NCBI GenBank assembly: GCA_003694775.1
Contig: RFJV01000070.1
Span: forward strand, 1-7,694
Direction: 5' to 3'
DNA: 7,694 nt
Origin: Chloroflexota bacterium
Lineage (GTDB): Bacteria; Chloroflexota; Anaerolineae; 4572-78; J111
Shown piece by piece: positions 1 through 5,613 of this stretch (position 1 is its first letter; every line of letters begins with the position of its first letter). The notes under the pieces were generated by a model. It searched no databases. It was given only the letters and a program-made list of their open reading frames with translations, and was not told the DNA's origin. The position numbers and the translations under genes are program-made.

Positions 1-266
1 CCGACAAACACCAACTGCGGCCCCAGGGAATTGGCATACTGTTCAATGGCCTGGGCCATCCCGCTGTTGGGGTCTACGACAAACAAAGTACGCAGAGCGC
101 GGGCCTCGTTTCGGAAGCCGATGCCGAAAAACAGCAAAATCAGAAACGGTCCCAGCACCAGGGTGATAATCAACAGGGGTTGGCGGATAATTTCCAAAAT
201 TTCCTTGAAGAGAAAGGCGGATATCCGGACCAGAAATTGGGAGAATTTACCGATTTTCGGCGGCAT
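1..266 (-). CDS. ABC-2 type transporter permease, N-terminal part (cut by window edge)
   Basis: The visible 88 codons begin with ATG at 266-264 and run off the window at base 1. The protein starts MPPKIGKFSQFL, a short cytoplasmic N-terminus with an amphipathic stretch. A single hydrophobic segment follows at about residues 30-50, and then a soluble stretch containing LFVVDPNSGMAQAIEQY. That order (short N-terminus, first helix, then a large extracytoplasmic loop with a V-V-D-x-D/P-x-S type motif) is typical of ABC-2/DrrB/YhgE-like permeases. The start is supported by GGAG at 280-277, ten bases upstream. The gene overlaps the end of the ATPase gene by 20 bases in another frame, which indicates translational coupling, so it is probably the membrane partner of that ATPase. 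The substrate cannot be told. The remaining helices are outside the window. Confidence 0.8.
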   Translation of the reverse strand, partial: MPPKIGKFSQFLVRISAFLFKEILEIIRQPLLIITLVLGPFLILLFFGIGFRNEARALRTLFVVDPNSGMAQAIEQYANSLGPQLVFV

Positions 267-1239
267 GCTGGACAATCTCCACAAAAACGTCGTCAAAGGG
301 GGGTAGATGTTCCTCAACCGTCTCCACGGTCAGGTTTTGCTGACGACACCACTCCATTAAAGCCGGGATAGCCTCGCCGGCATCGTCTACCACCATCCGC
401 ACACTGTTCGTCTCGTCCAGGCGAACCACCCGGTCCTTAACAAAAGGCAGTTGGCGCAACTGCTGGAGGTGCGGATAGGTGAGCCGCTCCACCGTCTGCA
501 GGTCAACCAGTTCTCCGCCATAGGCCCGGCGACGCAAGCCATCGGGGGTTTCCACCATCAAAAGACGCCCCCCGGCCATCACGCCGATGTAGTCGCAGTA
601 GGCGGCTTCGCCCACATACTGGGTGGTGACAAACAGGGTGCGGCCTTCATTCTGCAGACTGCGGAAATGGTCCCAGAAACGCCGGCGCAAAACCGGGTCG
701 ATGCCGGCGGTCGGTTCATCCAGGAACAGCAGTTCCGGGTTGTGAACCAGGGTAGCCGCCAGACTCAATCGCCGTTTCATTCCACCAGACAGGTTCCGGG
801 CCAGTTTTTTCTTGTGGTCGGTCAGCTCAACAAATTCCAGCAGTTGGTTGAGCCGTTTGGCCCGGCGAAAGCTCAGCCCGTAAATAGAAGCGGCAAAGTT
901 GAGATTTTCCCACACCGAAAGCTGGGGGTAAAGCACAAACTGCTGGGGCATATAGCCGATTTTCTGGCGTAAGGCCGGGCTGAAGCGGGCCGGGGGGCAG
1001 TTCAGCACCCGTACCTCCCCTGCGGTGGGGCGGTAGAAGCCGGTCAAACAGCGGACCGTGGTAGTTTTGCCTGACCCGCTGGGGCCGATGAACCCAAAAA
1101 TTTTCCCGCGCGGGATGTCAAAGCTGACCGAATCGATGGCTGTTTCGCGGCCAAAGCGCATAGTCAGGCCGCGAGCCGAGATGATAATGTCGGAGGGTGG
1201 GGGATGTTCTGGCGGCAGAGAAGTCTCACTTGCCGGCAT
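247..1239 (-). CDS. ABC transporter ATP-binding protein (ABC-2/DrrA-like), Gln in the H-loop
   Basis: A 330-residue nucleotide-binding subunit that should power an ABC-2 type exporter from the cytoplasmic face of the membrane. Visible motifs in order: Walker A GPSGSGKT (52-59), Q-loop Gln99 in YMPQQ, signature LSGGM (150-154), Walker B LLFLDEP with catalytic Glu175 (170-176) and D-loop AGID (178-181). The switch position reads VTTQYVGEA, so the usual histidine is Gln207. Residues from about 225 to the end form an accessory C-terminal domain like that of DrrA/CcmA-type ATPases. The first 17 residues are a Pro/Glu-rich extension before the ABC core. The start is ATG, with AAAGGGA (1255-1249) nine bases upstream, and the upstream gene stops 18 bases before it. 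The permease start overlaps its end. Family assignment is firm; substrate is unknown (lipid, polysaccharide, peptide and drug are all possible). Confidence 0.93.
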   Translation of the reverse strand: MPASETSLPPEHPPPSDIIISARGLTMRFGRETAIDSVSFDIPRGKIFGFIGPSGSGKTTTVRCLTGFYRPTAGEVRVLNCPPARFSPALRQKIGYMPQQFVLYPQLSVWENLNFAASIYGLSFRRAKRLNQLLEFVELTDHKKKLARNLSGGMKRRLSLAATLVHNPELLFLDEPTAGIDPVLRRRFWDHFRSLQNEGRTLFVTTQYVGEAAYCDYIGVMAGGRLLMVETPDGLRRRAYGGELVDLQTVERLTYPHLQQLRQLPFVKDRVVRLDETNSVRMVVDDAGEAIPALMEWCRQQNLTVETVEEHLPPFDDVFVEIVQHAAENR

Positions 1240-1257
1240 CGTTGGCGGTCCCTTTCA

Positions 1258-1827
1258 TTATTCTGCACCGGAAACGACCTGTTCCAGGGCCTGCAAAGTG
1301 GCCCGCAGACGGGCAATGTATCCGGCCAGGTCGGTTTCGGCCACCCGGATGTCAACCGGTACGGTCAGGTCCATCGATACGGTGGTGGACACGGGAAACG
1401 TCTGGTCGATGGAGACGGGGACAACCGTGTCGATGGGGACCTCCAGGTCAATGGGGGCGTTGATGTCTACGGGGACGGTCAGGCCGGTTCCCAGGGGGTC
1501 AATCATGACCGTGGTCTGGATATTTTGCCGGATGGGGACGGTAGTCTGGATAGGCACGTCCAGGGACTGGCGGAGCGGGATTTCTGCCTGCACCGGGACG
1601 GGCTGGTTCAGGGCCACGTCGAAATGGATGGTGGACTGCTCAAAGGCCTGCAAATCGCTGACGGCCTGAGCCAGGCCCTGCTGGACCACCGGCTGGACGG
1701 TCTGCACCACCTGGAGGGCCTGCCGCCGGAACTGCCACCACTGCCAGAGGAGAAGGAAGTTCAGCAACAGCGACAGGGCCAGCAAGCTGTACAGAATGAT
1801 GAGATGGATTTTTAGAGGTTTCGGCAT
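1258..1827 (-). CDS. Membrane-anchored protein with hexapeptide-like V-P-V repeat, function unknown
   Basis: I do not recognise a named family. The 189-residue protein has a short basic N-terminus (MPKPLKIH), one strong membrane helix at about 9-29, then WQWWQFRRQ, which places an Arg pair just after the helix. Residues 36-66 look helical. Residues 70-162 are repetitive: (V/I)-P-(V/I/L) triplets recur with prolines at 78, 84, 92, 98, 119, 125, 131, 137, 145 and 157, often exactly six apart, separated by Thr/Asp/Gln-rich spacers. This suggests a regular beta structure. Residues 165-187 form a probable amphipathic helix. The start is ATG, with a full AGGAGG (1843-1838) ten bases upstream. The gene ends 18 bases before the ABC ATPase gene, so it probably belongs to the same operon and could be an accessory or adaptor protein of the exporter. 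That role is inference only. Confidence 0.85.
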   Translation of the reverse strand: MPKPLKIHLIILYSLLALSLLLNFLLLWQWWQFRRQALQVVQTVQPVVQQGLAQAVSDLQAFEQSTIHFDVALNQPVPVQAEIPLRQSLDVPIQTTVPIRQNIQTTVMIDPLGTGLTVPVDINAPIDLEVPIDTVVPVSIDQTFPVSTTVSMDLTVPVDIRVAETDLAGYIARLRATLQALEQVVSGAE

Positions 1828-1861
1828 CGGACGGATTCCTCCTGAAAGATGGGAGCAGGGG

Positions 1862-1951
1862 CAGGTGTCAGGTGTCAGGGAAAGATTCTGCTGTCTGCTG
1901 TCCTGCTCCCTTACTGCTTGCTACTTACTGCTCGCTACCCTGCTACCTTGC
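1862..1951. repeat. Heptameric repeat cluster between the zinc-ribbon and V-P-V genes
   Basis: On the plus strand CAGGTGT CAGGTGT CAGG occupies 1862-1879. Bases 1888-1951 hold degenerate seven-base units such as CTGCTGT, TTACTGC and TTGCTAC, with TTACTGC and its variants recurring. The cluster fills most of the 125-base gap between two minus-strand genes and contains no obvious promoter, hairpin terminator or ORF. It resembles STRR-type intergenic repeats. Confidence 0.7.
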
Positions 1952-1952
1952 A

Positions 1953-2945
1953 TCACTTCCGGCGCTCCGCGCCGCACTGATGGCAGAAGTTTGCCCCCGG
2001 ACGCAGGGCCGCGCCGCACTGATGGCAGTAGGCCGCCGGAGCACCGGCAGGTTGTTTTTTGGGGGCGGGGGCGGATGCGGCTTGTCGTTTGGAAGCAGAT
2101 TTCCGCCGCGGTTTGCCGGAGGCCGGTCGCCGGCGGACGGGTTCTTCTGCCGCCCGGCGACTGCTCCACCACCAGTACACGCCCGTTCCCACCAGGAGCA
2201 TAACCCCTGCCACAATGAGGACATACCCGGCAATACTGCCATCGAACAGCGAGAAGCCATCGGAGGTGACCACCGGTTCGGTAGGGATGTCCAGCTCGTC
2301 ACCGGCAGGCGCAAGCCGGGCTTCGGCGGACAGGGTGTCAATCTGGCGGTGGTACGTGGCCTGCACGGCCACGGTCTGGCCTGCTTCCGCGGCAGACACT
2401 TCAATGATGTGATAGGTCAGACCATCCTGACCGACAAAAAAGTCGGTTTCAGCCGGAGTAAGCGAGAATTCCTCGGCCTGAAACGGTTCCTGGAGTTCAA
2501 CCGTCATTGTCTCTGCCGGGTAGGGGACGGTCAGGTCAAAGGTCAGGGTGCGCTGGCTGTCCTGCCGGGAGAGGACAGCCGGGTCGTAGTATTCTACCTG
2601 GAAGCGGGGAGAGTCCGCCTGGAAGGTCAGCAGGGTCACATCGCCTGTCTGGGTCAGGCTGATGGTTTCGGCAGGGACATTGACCAACCTGCCCGACTCA
2701 TCCACCACGGCTACAGCATTCATCTCCTCGATGTGTCCCGGCAAGGTGAGGGCAACCACAGCCGGCAGCTGAACCGTCGAGGCCAGTTCGCCCTGGTAGA
2801 TGATGAGCGTTTCGGGACGGTCGAACTCCGGCCAGATTTGCACGCGCAAGGAATTCAACCGCAGGCTGTTCTGGGCCAGCACAGTGGTGGAGAGAACCGC
2901 GAGAACAGCCAGCAAGACTGCCGGTACGTAGAAGATTCGTTTCAT
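1953..2945 (-). CDS. Secreted-domain membrane protein with C-terminal cytoplasmic zinc ribbon
   Basis: A 330-residue protein counted from ATG 2945. Residues 1-24 form a signal peptide (MKRIFYVP, a hydrophobic core, cleavage probably after VLA). Residues 25-235 are a beta-rich extracytoplasmic domain without cysteines that I cannot assign. A single membrane helix lies at about 238-260 (GYVLIVAGVMLL, ending WWW). Next comes a Lys/Arg/Ala/Pro-rich linker (about 263-304), then a zinc ribbon with CHQC knuckles at Cys307/310 and Cys321/324. The basic linker after the helix places the ribbon in the cytoplasm. An in-frame TTG one codon upstream (2948) is an alternative start; ATG is preferred, with AGGA (2958-2955) nine bases away. 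The gene has its own promoter and is the first of the run leading to the ABC genes. It may connect an envelope event to a cytoplasmic partner. Topology is well supported; function is unknown. Confidence 0.85.
   Translation of the reverse strand: MKRIFYVPAVLLAVLAVLSTTVLAQNSLRLNSLRVQIWPEFDRPETLIIYQGELASTVQLPAVVALTLPGHIEEMNAVAVVDESGRLVNVPAETISLTQTGDVTLLTFQADSPRFQVEYYDPAVLSRQDSQRTLTFDLTVPYPAETMTVELQEPFQAEEFSLTPAETDFFVGQDGLTYHIIEVSAAEAGQTVAVQATYHRQIDTLSAEARLAPAGDELDIPTEPVVTSDGFSLFDGSIAGYVLIVAGVMLLVGTGVYWWWSSRRAAEEPVRRRPASGKPRRKSASKRQAASAPAPKKQPAGAPAAYCHQCGAALRPGANFCHQCGAERRK
1969..2028 (-). repeat. 18-bp direct repeat encoding the two zinc knuckles
   Basis: The plus-strand sequence GCGCCGCACTGATGGCAG occurs identically at 1969-1986 and 2011-2028, 42 bases (14 codons) apart. 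Each copy encodes the CHQCGA knuckle of the zinc ribbon. Identity down to the third codon positions suggests recent internal duplication or gene conversion. Confidence 0.75.
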
Positions 2946-2994
2946 CAAAGCTCGTCCTGTGATGGAATTTACCCTGGTTGGTGATTACTGCCCA

Positions 2995-3023
2995 ATAGTA
3001 CCCGGAATGCAGGTGGTTGTCAA
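2995..3023 (-). promoter_or_regulatory. Sigma70-type promoter for the zinc-ribbon/ABC gene run
   Basis: On the minus strand a perfect -35 element TTGACA (3023-3018) and TACTAT (3000-2995) are exactly 17 bases apart. Transcription would begin near 2988, about 43 bases upstream of ATG 2945. No other convincing promoter is seen between here and the ABC genes, so this one may serve all four genes. Confidence 0.75.
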
Positions 3024-3039
3024 TTTGCCGGGGGTGGGG

Positions 3040-3060
3040 GGCGAGGGCCGTTCCCGCGCC
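3040..3060 (-). terminator. GC-rich hairpin nine bases after the kinase stop
   Basis: In the minus-strand RNA GGCG-C-GGG pairs with CCC-T-CGCC around the loop AACGG, with one C/T mismatch. It sits between the kinase stop and the next promoter, where a terminator would be expected. No U-run follows (the next bases are C-rich), so it is a weak or factor-dependent terminator at best, or a 3' stabilising hairpin. Confidence 0.35.
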
Positions 3061-3069
3061 GGGGTTGTC

Positions 3070-4791
3070 TCAGGCAGTGCGGGTCAGAAAGTCCAGGGGG
3101 GTGGCGGGCATAATCATACTTTCGGCCACGCTGAGCCGCTTGGGGTGAATGGACGCGGTCTGGACGATGATGCGGGTGTAGTCTTCGGTGGCCAGGTCGT
3201 CGCGTCCGAGGGCGGCGTAAACGTCGCCGCGGTTTTCATAGGCGTAGCGGTGCTCCGGGTTGAGCTGGATGACCCGGCTGTAATCGGCCAGGGCTTTTTC
3301 GTTATCGCCCAGTTCCTTGTAGACTGTGCCGCGGTTGTAATAGGCGTACACGTAGTCCGGGTTCAGGTCGATAGCCTGACAGAAATCGGCCAGGGCCAGC
3401 TCGTAGTTCTTCATTTCTGTGTGCGCCACGCCCCGGTTGACATACGCGGCCACAAACTCCCCGCTGATGGCAATGAGCTGGCTGTAATCGGTAATGGCCT
3501 GGCGATAGTCACCCATCCAGAGGTATGTATTGCCCCGGTTGTAGTAGGCGTAAATATTCTGAGGGTCCAGGGTGAGGGCGTGGTCAAACTCGGTCAGGGC
3601 CAGGTCGTACTGGCGCAGGCCGGCGTAGGCAATGCCCCGGTTGACGTAGGCGGCCACAAACTCCGGGGCCAGCTGAACAGCCTGCGACGCGTCTGCCGCG
3701 GCCTGTCCATAATTTCCCATCAGCAGGTGGGCCGTGCTCCGGTTGTGAAAAGCCTCGGCAAAATGGGGGTCGAGCGCCACAGCCCGGCTGAAATCGATAA
3801 TGGCCTGCTCGTAATTGCGAGTACTGACATAAGCCAGCCCCCGGCGGTTGTAGGCGTGGGCATCGGGCAGGCCGAGATGGGTGGTGTCGGTGGCGGCGGG
3901 GGTGGTGTTGATGCTCAGGGTTCGCAGGGTGGCGGCAAATTCTGCCGCATCCTTGAAACGCCGGTTTTTGTCCTTGGACATGGCCGTTTCGACCACCCCG
4001 GCCAGTGCGCCCACCTCACGCCACAGCCGGCCCAGGCCGTCGGGCATTTGGTAGCAGATGGCCTGCTCCAGCAGTTCGTACAGGGTCATCTGGGCACGCA
4101 GACGGTTCTGGTTGCTCTGGGTCATGGCCTCGGACTGCAAGGCCTCCAGGTTGATGTAGTGGTAGCCCATCAGCATGAAGTAGAGAAGCTCTCCCACCTG
4201 ATACACGTCACTGCGGGGGTCCAGCGGTTCTCCGCGGACCTGCTCCGGCGAGCTGTACAGCAGGGAGCTGGGTTGAAACCCGGCCTGGGTCAGCTCCATT
4301 CCGCCCGCCGAGCGGGGAACGTGGGCAATACCAAAGTCAATCACCTTTGGACGCCCATCGTGGGTCAGGAGGATATTTTCGGCCTTGATGTCCCGGTGAA
4401 TGATGCCCTTTTCGTGAAGTTGGGCCAGGCCGTCGCAAATACCGGTGGCAAGCTGGATGGCCTGCTCCACCGGCAGTTTTCCCTCCCGGCGAATCAGGTC
4501 CAGCAGACTGCCCCCGGACAGGTACTCCATGACCAGGTAGAACTGCTTGTCCAGCACCCGCAGGCCAAAAATCGACACCAGGTTTGGGTGCGATAGGGAA
4601 GCCGCGACACGCGCCTCCTGCACAAACCGTTTGACCGTGTTTTCCTGCACGGCCTTGCGCGCCTGCAAGGCCTTGATAGCCACACGGCGGTTCAGCAGGG
4701 TGTCCTGGGCCTCGAATACGGTCCCAAACCCGCCTTCGCCCAGGGGCCGGATGATTTCAAATTCGAAAAATTTCTGTCCAGGGGTGAGCAT
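3070..4791 (-). CDS. Serine/threonine protein kinase with seven C-terminal TPRs
   Basis: A 573-residue soluble Hanks-type kinase that should phosphorylate Ser/Thr on partner proteins. The kinase domain covers about 11-290: glycine loop GEGGFGTV (18-25), ATP-binding Lys40 in VAIK, helix-C Glu59, catalytic loop HRDIKAEN (132-139, Asp134, Asn139), Mg-binding DFG (152-154) and SPEQ (181-184). All catalytic residues are present, so it is probably active. Seven 34-residue TPRs follow from about 313 to 544, most with AYxNRGxxY and ALxDFxxAIxLxP patterns; they are expected to bind partners. There is no membrane helix, unlike PknB-type receptors. The start at ATG 4791 is chosen because the domain begins right after it (MLTPGQKFFEFE). 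Longer in-frame starts, up to 4935, would overlap the V4R gene. TAGGA lies just before the ATG, with short spacing. It follows the V4R gene by 46 bases, so joint expression is likely. Confidence 0.93.
   Translation of the reverse strand: MLTPGQKFFEFEIIRPLGEGGFGTVFEAQDTLLNRRVAIKALQARKAVQENTVKRFVQEARVAASLSHPNLVSIFGLRVLDKQFYLVMEYLSGGSLLDLIRREGKLPVEQAIQLATGICDGLAQLHEKGIIHRDIKAENILLTHDGRPKVIDFGIAHVPRSAGGMELTQAGFQPSSLLYSSPEQVRGEPLDPRSDVYQVGELLYFMLMGYHYINLEALQSEAMTQSNQNRLRAQMTLYELLEQAICYQMPDGLGRLWREVGALAGVVETAMSKDKNRRFKDAAEFAATLRTLSINTTPAATDTTHLGLPDAHAYNRRGLAYVSTRNYEQAIIDFSRAVALDPHFAEAFHNRSTAHLLMGNYGQAAADASQAVQLAPEFVAAYVNRGIAYAGLRQYDLALTEFDHALTLDPQNIYAYYNRGNTYLWMGDYRQAITDYSQLIAISGEFVAAYVNRGVAHTEMKNYELALADFCQAIDLNPDYVYAYYNRGTVYKELGDNEKALADYSRVIQLNPEHRYAYENRGDVYAALGRDDLATEDYTRIIVQTASIHPKRLSVAESMIMPATPLDFLTRTA
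3431..3664 (-). repeat. 204-bp higher-order repeat (two-TPR unit) in the kinase gene
   Basis: Bases 3431-3460 and 3635-3664 match at 28 of 30 positions and are 204 bases apart, that is, 68 codons or two TPRs. A second pair (near 3331 and 3535) keeps the same spacing. At protein level TPRs 3 and 5 share AAYVNRG, while TPRs 4 and 6 share YAYYNRG. Confidence 0.65.
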
Positions 4792-4837
4792 AGTCCTACC
4801 GTATCTATTCAGATGGTGGATGACGAACCCGGCAGAA

Positions 4838-5470
4838 TCAGTCAACCGGGAGGGGCGTTTTGGGAATGCGGAACACGCAGGCTTCATCGCCGGCGGCCCG
4901 GCAGGCGATTTCCTGCACGTCGAACTCGCGGCCACTGCTCAGCCAGTGGAGGCCGGCCTGCAGAATACCGACCATTCCAAAGCAGATGGGCCGCGCCGCG
5001 GTGCGTCCCCAGCACACCGGACACTGGCGAATGGTGTACAGAAAATGGTCGTCCTCCTCTGTTACTTCGGCGTGCAGGTCGCTGAACTTGCGGTATGTTT
5101 CGGCAATGCCGCGCAGACCAACCTTGAGCTTGGCCTGCAGTGGGATAGCCTTGAACGACAGCTCGCTGATGCCAATCATCGCCCCAAATTCGGCCAGCCC
5201 GCCGGAAAAGGACACCCGGCCGGCGTGCAGGGTCAGGCCGCGCACCCCACGCTGGCCGTACATCTTTTCCAGCGCGTCGCCAATAGCGCCGTAGTAGGCA
5301 AAGTCAAACTCTTTGGCAAAGTTGTTGGGGGGAGGATAAAACTTCAAAGGGACTCCGGCGGCCTGGAAAACGGCTTTCATCGCCTCCGGCCCCAACGTCT
5401 GTTCAATAGCCAGGATGTAAATCCGGGCCATTTTGTTGGGATAATACAGACCGCTGGGAGTAATCGCCAC
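4838..5470 (-). CDS. V4R (4-vinyl reductase/hydrocarbon-binding-like) domain protein
   Basis: A protein of 210 residues, soluble, with no signal peptide or membrane helix. Its C-terminal half matches the V4R pattern: RQCPVCWGR (Cys150, Cys153), then RPICFGMVGILQAGLHWLS (Cys163), then the hallmark EIACRAAGDEACVFRI (Cys190, Cys198). V4R domains bind small molecules, and the conserved cysteines can bind a metal; they occur in BchJ-like proteins and as the sensor part of XylR/DmpR-type regulators. Here no DNA-binding, kinase or other output domain is attached. The N-terminal half (about 10-100) is presumably the usual V4R-associated alpha/beta region. Two GTG codons in tandem (5473, 5470) can start it. 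The second is preferred because AGGAGG (5483-5478) is then seven bases away instead of four. It is the first gene after the 5568-5596 promoter and precedes the TPR kinase gene, so it could be that kinase's ligand sensor. The ligand is unknown. Confidence 0.85.
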   Translation of the reverse strand: MAITPSGLYYPNKMARIYILAIEQTLGPEAMKAVFQAAGVPLKFYPPPNNFAKEFDFAYYGAIGDALEKMYGQRGVRGLTLHAGRVSFSGGLAEFGAMIGISELSFKAIPLQAKLKVGLRGIAETYRKFSDLHAEVTEEDDHFLYTIRQCPVCWGRTAARPICFGMVGILQAGLHWLSSGREFDVQEIACRAAGDEACVFRIPKTPLPVD

Positions 5471-5477
5471 CACCCTG

Positions 5478-5483
5478 CCTCCT
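5478..5483 (-). promoter_or_regulatory. Ribosome binding site AGGAGG of the V4R gene
   Basis: A complete AGGAGG. It lies four bases from GTG 5473 and seven from GTG 5470, which favours the second GTG as the start. Confidence 0.75.
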
Positions 5484-5500
5484 GGAAATATAATAGTTGA

Positions 5501-5560
5501 GGAGTTAGGGAGTTGGGGAGTTTAGATTTGTCAATCTCCAATCTCCAATCCCCCATCCCC
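5501..5560 (-). repeat. Tandem 7- and 8-base repeats in the V4R leader
   Basis: Read on the minus strand, the leader starts with heptamers GGGGGAT, GGGGGAT, TGGAGAT, TGGAGAT and then TGACAAA, followed by octamers AACTCCCC, AACTCCCT and AACTCCTC. The first half is G-rich and the second C-rich. They resemble the short tandemly repeated repetitive (STRR) elements known from cyanobacteria and other large bacterial genomes. Confidence 0.8.
5509..5546 (-). promoter_or_regulatory. Leader hairpin formed by the repeats, upstream of the V4R RBS
   Basis: In the minus-strand RNA GGAG(A)TTGG (5546-5538) can pair with CCAACTCC (5516-5509) over eight base pairs with one bulged A. Inside it AGATT-GACA-AATCT (5537-5524) forms a perfect five-base-pair stem with a four-base loop. 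A competing pairing is possible between CTCCT (5504-5500) and AGGAG of the ribosome binding site (5483-5479). Folding was judged by eye only. Confidence 0.4.
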
Positions 5561-5567
5561 CACAAAG

Positions 5568-5596
5568 ATTGTACCATTGATTCGCCGGCTAATCAA
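5568..5596 (-). promoter_or_regulatory. Sigma70-type promoter for the V4R-kinase operon
   Basis: On the minus strand TTGATT (5596-5591) and TACAAT (5573-5568) are separated by exactly 17 bases, close to the housekeeping consensus. Transcription would start near 5561, giving a leader of about 90 nt before the V4R start codon. The promoter lies 17 bases past the stop of the glycosyltransferase gene. Confidence 0.7.
5577..5596. promoter_or_regulatory. 20-bp near-palindrome over the -35 element (possible operator)
   Basis: The arms TTGATT and AATCAA flank a GCCGGC core, with one mismatched pair between arm and core (19 of 20 positions follow the symmetry if the mismatch is counted once). It covers the whole -35 element and most of the spacer of the V4R promoter, as a repressor site would. 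It is not a convincing intrinsic terminator for the glycosyltransferase gene because no T-run follows on the minus strand. Confidence 0.45.
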
Positions 5597-5613
5597 CCAC
5601 CCTGTATTGCCGC

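Noticed and set aside
1828..1952. Separate promoter for the V-P-V repeat gene
   Set aside because: No pair of -35/-10 hexamers with suitable spacing was seen on the minus strand. The gap is mainly heptameric repeat plus the ribosome binding site.
1872..2984. 370-codon open frame on the plus strand, and others at 451-972, 1058-1669 and 4547-5500
   Set aside because: Each is antisense to a gene with recognisable domains or topology, with no ribosome binding site or coherent protein pattern.
2959..4596. 545-codon open frame on the plus strand
   Set aside because: It lies antisense to the kinase gene, whose catalytic motifs and TPRs are unmistakable. Its apparent repeats (GVNILRVQ-like) mirror the TPR repeats on the other strand.
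4792..4935. 48-residue N-terminal extension of the kinase
   Set aside because: It would overlap the end of the V4R gene by 98 bases and adds unstructured sequence. ATG 4791 sits directly before the kinase fold.
5501..5560. Possible CRISPR-like array
   Set aside because: The units are 7-8 bases, directly adjacent, with no spacers, and no cas genes are present.
5577..5596. Palindrome as intrinsic terminator of the glycosyltransferase gene
   Set aside because: No T-run follows on the coding strand and the palindrome has almost no loop. Its overlap with a -35 element fits an operator better.
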